This document shows, piece after piece, positions 27,827 through 35,445 of a stretch of DNA of 64,000 nt. The stretch is from Candidatus Poribacteria bacterium (lineage in GTDB: Bacteria; Poribacteria; WGA-4E; WGA-3G). The first letter of the stretch is position 1. Every line of letters starts with the position of its first letter. A program made the translations under genes and the position numbers. The notes under the pieces are model-generated. The model searched no databases and was not told where the DNA came from. It saw only the letters and a program-made list of their open reading frames with translations. The stretch is taken from assembly GCA_958295945.1 (NCBI GenBank), contig OY282386.1, positions 1,240,001 to 1,304,000 of the forward strand, given 5' to 3'.

Positions 27827-27862
27827 GGCACGTTAGGTTATCCTAATGTCCTTTTTTGTTTT
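27827..27862 (+). terminator. Intrinsic terminator-like hairpin
   Basis: GGCACGTTAGG pairs with CCTAATGTCC (one bulge, one G-U) and is followed by CTTTTTTGTTTT. A TTGACA at 27773-27778 with TAGTAT 15 bases further on lies upstream, so a short RNA of about 55 bases could be made here. The promoter is weak by its spacing. Confidence 0.5.
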
Positions 27863-28259
27863 ATAATTCTACCTAATTCAAATTTTCAATATTTCATTCA
27901 ACCGTTAATATTTTTCATGCAAGTCTAATATATTCTTACCTTACTTGTCAAGAAAAAATATCTCATATTCCTACCAATTCCTACCAACCAGCCGACACAA
28001 ACATTCCAAACTGCATAAACGACTCCACAAAAACGAAAAAACAACCACCGGTGAATCAACAAAAGTATGAAATAAATGTATTAGTATCAAGACGAATACC
28101 AGCATCACTTTTCACACCAACAGCACCAATTCAAAAAGACACAGAGAACCACAGGAAACACACAACGGCAGAAACGGCAGGAATAAGGGGAATACTGAAC
28201 ACAGCCAACAAGTCAAAACTTCGTTAGAACGCAATCTGAACACCTTTTATTTTTTATAC

Positions 28260-28288
28260 TTGACAAAAATAACAAAAATTAATATAAT
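28260..28288 (+). promoter_or_regulatory. Consensus sigma-70 promoter
   Basis: A perfect TTGACA (28260-28265), exactly 17 bases, then a perfect TATAAT (28283-28288). It should start transcription near 28295 and give a leader of about 155 bases before the ATG at 28450. Confidence 0.8.
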
Positions 28289-28296
28289 ACCAAATA

Positions 28297-28363
28297 CGTC
28301 TAAAGGTACATCAACATGGGTACCCTTTCACTAAAATTTAATTTTAGATGTACGCTTTAGACG
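28297..28363 (+). promoter_or_regulatory. Structured 5' leader of the 28450 gene
   Basis: CGTCTAAAG-GTACATC (28297-28312) pairs with GATGTAC-G-CTTTAGACG (28347-28363), 16 pairs with one bulge, starting only a few bases after the expected transcription start. The loop holds GGGTACCC and the near-perfect palindrome CTAAAATTTAATTTTAG. A second GGGTACCC-type motif follows outside. This could be a cis-regulatory RNA, a protein-binding site or a replication-origin hairpin of the Rep element. It matches no riboswitch class I recall. Confidence 0.5.
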
Positions 28364-28449
28364 GCAGGGGTACCCGTTCCTTTTAAATGGACGGATACAC
28401 AAACCGCTATACCATGATCACGTATAGCACAGATCAAAGGAAATTATAA

Positions 28450-29109
28450 ATGACACGTGGCATTTATACGAAATGGATAATCGGTGCAGTGTTTATACTG
28501 CTTATCGTTGCAACTGGATGCATTCTATATTACCAACAGACAACCGCAGCCGATAAACAGGCAGCAGCACAAGCCGATAAACTACTGGAAACGTGGAAAG
28601 CCAACAAAACAAAGCCACCAACACCAGCAGAACCAGAGTCAACCAAACCAACTGCGGAAAACAGCACGCCAACCGCAGAGAAACCAACAACCGATGAAGA
28701 AGTCGCAACTACAGAAATAGGTATACAAAACGTTTCACCTTTCGGACTCGGACCCTATCCAAAAGTTCCAGAGGAATGGAATGAGCCGAATCTATGGGAA
28801 GAATGCGATACAATTGAAGCAGAATTATTGGAACGGGTGTGCATCATAATGCACAACGAAGGGAAACGCTATTCAAGTATAGGTATGGAGGCGGATGGAT
28901 TGATTACTGTTGTTGAACGCGGCACCGTCATTGTGCAATGGGAAACAGCACCTGATGGCACACAACGTATCTGGAGGGTCTTGGCAGATCCAAAGGATTT
29001 ACCGCAAGGTATATACACGAGCTTAAGCCATTTCCCAACTCATCTAAATGTTGTCAATCGTGAAGATGTCGCGATTGACCCTTACGAATACTTAGGTATA
29101 GAGAGATAA
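28450..29109 (+). CDS. Putative lipoprotein with Thr/Pro/Ala-rich linker
   Basis: A 219-residue protein: short basic start, hydrophobic segment WIIGAVFILLIVATGC ending in a good lipobox (VATGC), a linker of about 60 residues rich in Lys, Thr, Pro, Ala and Glu, then a compact domain (residues about 95-219). That domain begins SPFGLGPYPKVPEEWNEPNL and contains ELLERVCIIMHNEGKRYSS and a C-terminal part PQGIYTSLSHFPTHLNVV. Secreted or surface-anchored; family not recognised. It is driven by the strong promoter at 28260 and has AAAGGAAA as ribosome site. The plus strand here is A- and C-rich, unlike the neighbouring backbone genes. Confidence 0.6.
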   Translation: MTRGIYTKWIIGAVFILLIVATGCILYYQQTTAADKQAAAQADKLLETWKANKTKPPTPAEPESTKPTAENSTPTAEKPTTDEEVATTEIGIQNVSPFGLGPYPKVPEEWNEPNLWEECDTIEAELLERVCIIMHNEGKRYSSIGMEADGLITVVERGTVIVQWETAPDGTQRIWRVLADPKDLPQGIYTSLSHFPTHLNVVNREDVAIDPYEYLGIER

Positions 29110-29122
29110 GGAGATTCTATCC

Positions 29123-29938
29123 ATGAAAAAGCTTACTTTTTTATTTTCAATTGCCATTTTGTTCAGTATTACTTGCGTTATCGCAGTTTCTCATCATGAA
29201 AAGAAAAATCGGTATGATGATAGGATGCAGTTAGTGATAAGCATTACTTACGATCCTTATTACTTAGTGAGTTCCCTTATATTTGAATCGGTAGATCGAA
29301 CAGGTACAGATGCCGAAGGTCCGTTGTATAGCACCGCTAGTACCTGGTCAGGACTGTGTGATGGTGGCTATAGCTGGTACACGACAAGTATATATACTGA
29401 CTATAATAACCCGCCTTCTTGTTGGCCAGAAAACCGTAGATGGACAGACAATAGCCTTGCGTGGGAAACGAAGGATTATGACGAAAGATTTGCTGTCAGT
29501 AGCTACGCGTATGTTTCTTGCAACACAGATTATAATCGATACAAAACAACGTATGACTTGTATGCTGAAGTCCACAGTGACTTTACATGGCCAAACATTC
29601 GGCATGTGCATCCACCACATCCACGTAAAGGCTACTTCTCTGACTCTGTCTATCGATGGGGTGATACTGCCCCAGAAGGTGGTTGGAAGTATAAGCTTGA
29701 ACAGTCTACCCTCGTTGCCACTGCTTCTGCTGATGGGAAACACCCTTCCTCAGGAGAGACACACTCAACATCGGCTGAAGCACCAGAAAATGCAAATATA
29801 ATAGATGTCGTTTGTGACCATTGTGATGACGCGGGTTGTTCTAAATGCAATCCTCATAGGGTGGATCAAGATCTAACGCCGAATTGCGATGACTGCACAG
29901 ATGGAAGTTATTACTGTCCAAACGCCAGCGCGCATTGA
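29123..29938 (+). CDS. Secreted protein with C-terminal Cys-rich zinc-ribbon-like tail
   Basis: A 271-residue protein, 13 bases after the preceding gene and so in the same operon. Signal peptide LTFLFSIAILFSITCVIAVS. The body is rich in Tyr, Trp, Ser and Asp (for example STWSGLCDGGYSWYTTS), as in secreted beta-rich proteins. The tail has CDHCDDAGCSKC and CDDCTDGSYYC, spaced like a DnaJ-type or zinc-ribbon motif, odd for an exported protein unless the Cys form disulfides. Family not recognised. Together with the lipoprotein it forms a two-gene envelope operon facing the rep gene. Confidence 0.6.
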   Translation: MKKLTFLFSIAILFSITCVIAVSHHEKKNRYDDRMQLVISITYDPYYLVSSLIFESVDRTGTDAEGPLYSTASTWSGLCDGGYSWYTTSIYTDYNNPPSCWPENRRWTDNSLAWETKDYDERFAVSSYAYVSCNTDYNRYKTTYDLYAEVHSDFTWPNIRHVHPPHPRKGYFSDSVYRWGDTAPEGGWKYKLEQSTLVATASADGKHPSSGETHSTSAEAPENANIIDVVCDHCDDAGCSKCNPHRVDQDLTPNCDDCTDGSYYCPNASAH

Positions 29939-30024
29939 GAATCACAATCTTCTATCACCTTACAGGCAGGGAACCGACTCGGTTATCTATCTATTTTGTT
30001 TTAACTTGACACCCTAACTAATAC

Positions 30025-30070
30025 AATAGAAAAGTCAAGTAACCACCCACAGTTACTTGACTTTTCTATT
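30025..30070. terminator. Strong inverted repeat, probable bidirectional terminator
   Basis: AATAGAAAAGTCAAGTAAC (30025-30043) and its exact reverse complement (30052-30070) form a 19-bp perfect stem with an eight-base loop. It lies between the convergent genes ending at 29938 and 30089, with A/T-rich flanks, so it can end transcription from both sides. Such a hairpin could also serve as a Rep nicking structure. Confidence 0.75.
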
Positions 30071-30088
30071 ACAAACAAAAACTATTAG

Positions 30089-31312
30089 CTACTTACGATA
30101 ACCTTCCCAATTCCGATTAACATTTTGCAAATCAGATGCAACAGACGCAGACTCTTCCATCGCAGCCATACCAAGACGCATACGACGATCATATTCCTCT
30201 TTATCCATAAAAACAGAACGACGATAATTGAACTGAATAACAAGATCATACCAGTGGGCAGCAAGACCCGAAGAATTACGATGCCTCGACCAGTCAAGAT
30301 TTTCAGGAACTATCAACAAATTCCTACGATGTTTCAATTTCTCAAGACATTCATTGTCTTTACACCATATCTTATAACCCGAATCCAACGTCAGAAAACG
30401 ATCAGACGGAACACTCTTTTCAACAGTAAATAAATACTTGGGACGCGCAACAAACTTAAGAGCATCAGAATCAGACATACGAATCGTTGATTGTGCCTGT
30501 TTAGACTTATTCACTAACGCACGCAAACGCTTCAAACCCGTACCATCATAAACAGCCCAACGACGCACCTTGTCACCTTCCTTCAAACCAAGCCACTTTA
30601 AATTATAATCTTTCATGAAAGCAGACCAACCAAATTGAGAAGACATAATTCGCGTCGTTTGAGACTCCTTCGAAATATACTTCGTAATATAACAGTCAAC
30701 ACCACTATTGAACACACGAGAGACCTTGTAACCATGTTCAGGATGCACACGGAAATTATTACGATACCAGTAATCCTTACAATAAGACTCAATCGCTCGA
30801 TACACTTCTGGATCATCACTATCAATAAATAAAATTATATTACCATGTAGACGCGTATCAGAACCCACATTGCCATAGCGATTCTTTTCATCAAAAGAAC
30901 CTTCATAAGTAACCACATACTTGAAAGTAACACCATGAGAACGCTTCATCTCAAGAGACAACGCTTTTAACATACGCTTCACTTGACCACGAAACTGCTT
31001 TAAAGGGACATAGTCTTCAGGACTCATCGTAACCACGTGCCACTGAATCATGTGACCACGGTTAACGTCATATTCTTCTGTCATCGCAGACAGACGTTGA
31101 ACCCACTTCATTTGCTTACGCTCCAACGCTTCATTTTTACAAATATCACACTTACCACAGCCAACACGAATTACAGGTTTACGAAAACCTTTCTCAACTT
31201 TATGATTAGTACGTATAAAAAAGCCCTTTTCGCATTCAGAAAACTTAAAACTTACCGTCGGCAAACCGTAATTAATTGGTACATCTATCTGATCTATGAA
31301 AATTTTATGCAA
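30089..31312 (-). CDS. HUH-type replication initiator, microvirus VP4/ssDNA-replicon-like
   Basis: A 407-residue protein with a TTG start (no upstream ATG in frame). A Cys cluster CGKCDIC (C52-C58) near the start and LERKQMKWVQRL are arranged as in Microviridae VP4-type initiators. Motif 1 may be WHVVTM (about 91-96). Motif 2 reads TRLHGNIILF, so the HUH motif is H156-G-N158, with the second His replaced by Asn. Motif 3, VDCYITKYISK (Y208, Y212, K211/K215), is the two-tyrosine YxxKY pattern of rolling-circle initiators. It would nick and rejoin single-stranded origin DNA. No coat or other phage genes are near, so this is a remnant or a small replicon integrated in the chromosome. Confidence 0.65.
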   Translation of the reverse strand: MHKIFIDQIDVPINYGLPTVSFKFSECEKGFFIRTNHKVEKGFRKPVIRVGCGKCDICKNEALERKQMKWVQRLSAMTEEYDVNRGHMIQWHVVTMSPEDYVPLKQFRGQVKRMLKALSLEMKRSHGVTFKYVVTYEGSFDEKNRYGNVGSDTRLHGNIILFIDSDDPEVYRAIESYCKDYWYRNNFRVHPEHGYKVSRVFNSGVDCYITKYISKESQTTRIMSSQFGWSAFMKDYNLKWLGLKEGDKVRRWAVYDGTGLKRLRALVNKSKQAQSTIRMSDSDALKFVARPKYLFTVEKSVPSDRFLTLDSGYKIWCKDNECLEKLKHRRNLLIVPENLDWSRHRNSSGLAAHWYDLVIQFNYRRSVFMDKEEYDRRMRLGMAAMEESASVASDLQNVNRNWEGYRK

Positions 31313-31515
31313 TTTATCTTTAGTTCATCGCGTACCCATAATCAGAGACTCCAAGAATCAAAGAATAAGACTCCAAAAAAATAACAAGAAAAATAATAAG
31401 TGCTATAAACCCTTACGGTTATCAAGTTGTGTCAAATAAACACTATAGACGCACATTGTTCTGAGTATCTGCCCCTTAGTTTTGCATACTCCTTTGCCGA
31501 TAAACATTGCCACCT

Positions 31516-31629
31516 TTAATTACTGACTTTTGAGACGCGTCCCTCTGTGAACGCAATATCTTTTTGTTCATGGATACCTTGTGCGGGATCAATTAAAGTT
31601 CCGTCTTTGATGACTAAATCGTAGTTCAT
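31516..31629 (-). pseudogene. Amidohydrolase N-terminal fragment
   Basis: A 37-residue frame MNYDLVIKDGTLIDPAQGIH through GRVSKVSN. This is the first beta-sandwich part of dihydroorotase-like amidohydrolases/deacetylases, which usually run on for about 350 residues to the metal ligands. Here a stop ends it at 31516 and no continuation is seen towards the rep gene. Its ATG overlaps the stop of the MNT-HEPN gene by four bases, so it was translationally coupled before loss of the remainder. Confidence 0.65.
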
Positions 31630-32387
31630 GAGTTATTCTTCTCATTTTCTTCAGTAGGTAGTTTTAATTCTGCGCGAACTTCTTGACGTATCATTTCACA
31701 TGTTTGCATCGCCTTCTCTGCATCTTCTGCAGATGGCGAAGGACCTACATATCGGGTTTCAACTGCATGTTTTGAGAGTTTTGAAATATTTACTTTCCAA
31801 GCACGCCAAGTTGGAATAGTTGGTAGGATCAAGTTTAACAATTCCTCTAAATTGTGTGTCCTTGGAATTGGTATATTCATTTGTTGAAGGCAGGCTTTTA
31901 GGTATTTTTCTACGCATTGTTGAGCATGGAAACACATACCGTTACGCATCGCAAGCTGCTCTCGTTGGATCAATTTTGCTATTGCATAATCTTCCTCAGC
32001 TAATTCAATCCACTCTAATGTTAATGGATTCATTTCACTAATCTCTTTTTTATATGGTTTAAAATAATAATTTTCAGATTCATAAAGCACAACTCCCTTT
32101 TCAGTAACCTCGCGTAAAAACCAATCGTTATGCGAAATGCGATACGCAATCTCCTCTGGTGAACGCACAAGAAGGTCCATACTGAACCGATGCGGAATCC
32201 GTTTGCGTATCTCTACTGCTTTGGCTCGCGTTTCCGAATTTGCCACCGGCATCACGACCAGCAGATCAACATCCGAATATTCCTTCGGAGTTCCGTAAGC
32301 ATAAGAACCGTAGAGGATAACTTGTAGCGGTTTGAACTCACGCACGATGTCATCGCATATAGTTTGAATATCTTTACGACTAACCAT
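31626..32387 (-). CDS. MNT nucleotidyltransferase-HEPN fusion, paralogue 1
   Basis: A 253-residue fusion. Residues 1-115: minimal nucleotidyltransferase with GSYAYGTPKEYSDVDLLV (G27, S28, D39, D41 intact). Residues about 120-235: HEPN domain with EWIELAEEDYAIAKL, CFHAQQCVEKYLKACLQ and RTHNLEELL. MNT and HEPN are normally separate antitoxin and toxin proteins (MNT adenylylates or AMPylates HEPN), so a single chain is unusual, though such fusions exist. RNGMCFH matches a loose R-x5-H pattern, but it lies in the wrong helix and is not shared with the paralogues. Next to two paralogues on the same strand. Confidence 0.8.
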   Translation of the reverse strand: MVSRKDIQTICDDIVREFKPLQVILYGSYAYGTPKEYSDVDLLVVMPVANSETRAKAVEIRKRIPHRFSMDLLVRSPEEIAYRISHNDWFLREVTEKGVVLYESENYYFKPYKKEISEMNPLTLEWIELAEEDYAIAKLIQREQLAMRNGMCFHAQQCVEKYLKACLQQMNIPIPRTHNLEELLNLILPTIPTWRAWKVNISKLSKHAVETRYVGPSPSAEDAEKAMQTCEMIRQEVRAELKLPTEENEKNNS

Positions 32388-32458
32388 TATCTCTATCCTT
32401 TAACAAATTAAATCTGGAATAATAATGATCTTGTTTCTTGATTAACAAAGTGTCATTT

Positions 32459-33211
32459 TCAAGAATCTGTTTCATCAATCGGTAGATTAAGTTGTATACG
32501 AACAGCTTCGCGCACTTTCTCACAAGTTTCCATTGAACGTTCTACATCATTATCTGAAGGAGAGTCTGCGAGATAACGCGTTTCAACGGCAAATTCAGAT
32601 AAATCTGATAACTCAGACTTCCATTTCTTCCACTCTGGAATGGTCGGTAGTATTAAATCCAATAGTTGAGTTAAATTGTGTGTTCTTATGATAGGGATAT
32701 CCATCTCTTGTAGCCAGGCTTTCAGATATTTTTCAACACATTGTTGAGCAAGGAAACAAATTACATGGTTTACCGGATTTGGTCCACGATATAATTGCGT
32801 TGCTGCTAAAAAATCACCTTCTGCTCTTTCTACCCACTCTAAAGTTAAAGGATTCATCTGTGTATTCTCTTTTTTGTGTGGTTTGAGATAGAAATTTTCA
32901 GATTCATAAAGCACCTCACCCTTTTCAGTAACCTCGCGCAGAAACCAATCGTTGTGGGAAATGCGATATGCGATATCTTCTGGTGAACGCACTATAAGGT
33001 CCATACTGAACCGATGCGGAATCCGTTTGCGTATCTCTGCCGCGTGGGCTCGCGCCTCCGAATTTGCTACCGGCATTATGACTAACAGATCAACATCTGA
33101 ATACTCCTTCGGAGTTCCGTAAGCATACGAACCGTAGAGGATAACCTGAAGGGGTTTGAATTCATGCACGATGTCATCGCATGTAGCTTGAATATCTTTG
33201 CGTCTAACCAT
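32459..33211 (-). CDS. MNT nucleotidyltransferase-HEPN fusion, paralogue 2
   Basis: A 250-residue protein. Its first 117 residues are nearly the same as those of paralogues 1 and 3 (GSYAYGTPKEYSDVDLLV, HRFSMDLIVRSPEDIAYR, SHNDWFLREVTEKGEVLYE). The HEPN part has EWVERAEGDFLAATQLYRG, then CFLAQQCVEKYLKAWLQ and RTHNLTQLLDLILP; here the residue before AQQ is Leu, not His. The end, NDVERSMETCEKVREAV, is close to paralogue 3. Ribosome site GGATAGAG. A 71-base gap separates it from paralogue 1 downstream. Confidence 0.8.
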   Translation of the reverse strand: MVRRKDIQATCDDIVHEFKPLQVILYGSYAYGTPKEYSDVDLLVIMPVANSEARAHAAEIRKRIPHRFSMDLIVRSPEDIAYRISHNDWFLREVTEKGEVLYESENFYLKPHKKENTQMNPLTLEWVERAEGDFLAATQLYRGPNPVNHVICFLAQQCVEKYLKAWLQEMDIPIIRTHNLTQLLDLILPTIPEWKKWKSELSDLSEFAVETRYLADSPSDNDVERSMETCEKVREAVRIQLNLPIDETDS

Positions 33212-33302
33212 TAACTCTATCCTATATCAAGCAGAAATGAGTTTATATTAGACATTATGCCGATTTAATTGTCCAATGTTGCTTCATTCACAGGCGTGGC
33301 GT

Positions 33303-33367
33303 GTAGGGGCGGGGTTTCCCCGCCCGACTGGAATACCCGTGGACGGGCGGGGAAACCCCGCCCCTAC
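33303..33367. repeat. Palindromic intergenic unit, 24-bp perfect arms
   Basis: GTAGGGGCGGGGTTTCCCCG plus CCCG (33303-33326) is exactly repeated in reverse complement at 33344-33367, with a 17-base loop. It is GC-rich in an AT-rich neighbourhood and lies between two MNT-HEPN paralogues. Related units start with GTAGG throughout the window, for instance at about 35322. Confidence 0.85.
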
Positions 33368-33440
33368 GATGTTCACAGGGGACGTTGATTAATTCATTAT
33401 AATGTCTATTTATCGTGTTTCCTGACCTTCTTATATCGTT

Positions 33441-34196
33441 TTAGGAATCTGTTTCAGCAATCGGTAGATTAAGTTGTATACGAACAACTTCGCGTACTTT
33501 CTCACAAGTTTCCATTGAACGTTCTACATCATCATCTGAAGGCGAGTCTGCCAGATAACGCGTTTCAACGGCAAATTCAGATAGATCTGATAACTCAGAC
33601 TTCCATGCCTTCCACTCTGGAATAGTCGGTAATATTAAATCCAATAGTTGAGTTAAATTGTGTGTTCTTATGATAGGGATGTTCATCTCTTGTAGCCATG
33701 CTTTCAGATATTTTTCAACACATTGCTGAGCAAGGAAGCAAATTACATGGTTTACCGGATTATTGCCTTGTTGATTTTCCTTTGCAACTGTGTAATCACC
33801 TTCTGCTCTTTCTACCCACTCTAAAGTTAAAGGATTCATCTGTGTATTCTCTTTTTTGTGTGGTTTGAGATAGAAATTTTCAGATTCATAAAGCACCTTA
33901 CCCTTTTCAGTAACCTCGCGCAGAAACCAATCGTTATGGGAAATGCGATATCCTATATCTTCTGGTGAACGCACTATAAGGTCCATACTGAACCGATGCG
34001 GAATCCGTTTGCGTATCTCTGCCGCTTGGGCTCGCGTCTCCGAATTTGCTACCGGCATTACCACTAACAGATCAACATCTGAATACTCCTTCGGGGTTCC
34101 GTAAGCATAAGAACCATAGAGGATAACTTGTAGCGGTTTGAATTCACGCACGATGTCATCGCATGTGGCTTGAATATCTTTACGACTAACCATCAT
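33441..34196 (-). CDS. MNT nucleotidyltransferase-HEPN fusion, paralogue 3
   Basis: A 251-residue protein, first of the three in transcription order. It carries the intact nucleotidyltransferase motif GSYAYGTPKEYSDVDLLV and the HEPN segments EWVERAEGDYTVAKENQQG, CFLAQQCVEKYLKAWLQEMN and FAVETRYLADSPSDDDVE. It differs from paralogue 2 mostly in a short stretch near residues 125-140 (YTVAKENQQGNNPVNHV against FLAATQLYRGPNPVNHV), so the variable part sits at the start of the HEPN domain. ATG 34196 has AAGGAT upstream. The array looks recent and may still evolve by recombination. Confidence 0.8.
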   Translation of the reverse strand: MMVSRKDIQATCDDIVREFKPLQVILYGSYAYGTPKEYSDVDLLVVMPVANSETRAQAAEIRKRIPHRFSMDLIVRSPEDIGYRISHNDWFLREVTEKGKVLYESENFYLKPHKKENTQMNPLTLEWVERAEGDYTVAKENQQGNNPVNHVICFLAQQCVEKYLKAWLQEMNIPIIRTHNLTQLLDLILPTIPEWKAWKSELSDLSEFAVETRYLADSPSDDDVERSMETCEKVREVVRIQLNLPIAETDS

Positions 34197-34274
34197 GAAA
34201 TCCTTATGTAGGATGAAGGGAGAAGCATGTTTTCAATGCCAGTATCTTGTTATTCGACTAATTCAATTTGCGAA

Positions 34275-35225
34275 TTATGCATTGGGTGCTACATCAGGAT
34301 TTGCCAATTGATTAATATATGCTTCTTGGTAAGTCTCCCAATTTTCAGTTGGGGGAATATCAAAAAGACCGGATGTCCACACATCGGGTTTAATCTGAAT
34401 CCGCATCAACATATCCCGGGCATTCAGATAACGGCAATAATCGTCAATACTCTCTATGGTGACATTTTTGTTGAGAAGTGTTTGAAGCCATTCACGGCAC
34501 GGATAACGTGCATCCATATCTGCTAATGGCAGCAATTTACCACTATATTTCAAAATCTCCACACCGTTGAGGACATACGTTTTGCTGATGGTGGTGCCTT
34601 CATGCCGTTCGTTATACAGCGGATCAAATCGTTTTATCAATGACTTAACCGTATTGGTGTCAGAATTTGTTTCAATCCATGTCTCCGTTTCAACATGTAT
34701 GTTTTCAGCGTGGTGCTCAAAACCTTCCTTGAGTTCATCCATCCGTTCACGTATTCCGTCAACCCAATCTTCAGATTTGTCCTTATACTCATCTACTTGG
34801 GCACGCATTCTTTCAATTTGTTCTTCAACAGATTCTGACTTATGTTCAGTCTGTTCACGTATTCTTTCAATCTGTTCTTCAGCATGTTCTCTGGTCCGCT
34901 CAAGTTGCTCGTTGATTCTTTCAACTTGTTCCTCAATGTTACGCTCGTATTCTTCAGACTCGTCATGTATCTTCTGAACTTGTTCTTCAACATTTCTATG
35001 GTGTTCTTCTAATGCTTCATGTAGTCTTCGAATCTGTTCTTCAGCAGATTCAGATTCTTGTTCAATTTCATGATGAATTCTTTCAACCTGTTCTTCTGCT
35101 GTTCTGGTATATTCCTCTAATTCATGATGAATTCTTTCTACCGATTCATCAAGAGTCCTTTCAGATTCCCCTAATTGATTATGGATTTTACTTATTAGTT
35201 CTTCTGCCTGTTCAAAAATATCCAT
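34275..35225 (-). CDS. Long-helix protein with 18-residue repeats and small C-terminal domain
   Basis: A 316-residue protein. Residues about 30-165 are one long, highly charged helical region built from repeats of 18 residues: EEQVERIHHEIEQESESA, EEQIRRLHEALEEHHRNV, EEQVQKIHDESEEYERNI, EEQVERINEQLERTREHA, EEQIERIREQTEHKSESV, and further ones. An 18-residue period equals five helical turns, so a stable straight helix or coiled coil is expected. Residues about 185-316 form a separate domain (DPLYNERHEGTTISKTYVLN, DDYCRYLNARDMLMRIQIKP) that I do not recognise. Start: GGAGGG upstream of the ATG. It lies upstream of the MNT-HEPN array on the same strand. Confidence 0.6.
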   Translation of the reverse strand: MDIFEQAEELISKIHNQLGESERTLDESVERIHHELEEYTRTAEEQVERIHHEIEQESESAEEQIRRLHEALEEHHRNVEEQVQKIHDESEEYERNIEEQVERINEQLERTREHAEEQIERIREQTEHKSESVEEQIERMRAQVDEYKDKSEDWVDGIRERMDELKEGFEHHAENIHVETETWIETNSDTNTVKSLIKRFDPLYNERHEGTTISKTYVLNGVEILKYSGKLLPLADMDARYPCREWLQTLLNKNVTIESIDDYCRYLNARDMLMRIQIKPDVWTSGLFDIPPTENWETYQEAYINQLANPDVAPNA

Positions 35226-35445
35226 GTGATTTCCCTCCAGTCATGGTATTTATTGACAATTATAGTAAAGTTTAGAATTAAGAAGACATTTCAATGCACT
35301 TGCAATTACCACAAGTCCCGTAGGGGCGAGGTTTCCTCGCCCTCTGAGGCGTGTCCTATTAATTGTCCATTCCACTATAAATTACTCCTAATTGTAGGCA
35401 CACACAATGCATGCCTACAATTACAACAATCCTTGAGTAATCAGT

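Larger units (their letters stand above)
27399..28449. other. Long intergenic region upstream of the Rep block
   Basis: No gene recognised over about 1050 bases. It holds a complex palindromic stretch at about 27475-27600 (GCGTTCTAACGCACGC and AACCGAACGCGTTAG), a possible short transcription unit ending in the terminator at 27827-27862, an A/C-rich stretch with strong C-over-G bias on the plus strand (about 27990-28250), and the promoter and structured leader of the next gene, listed separately. Confidence 0.5.
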
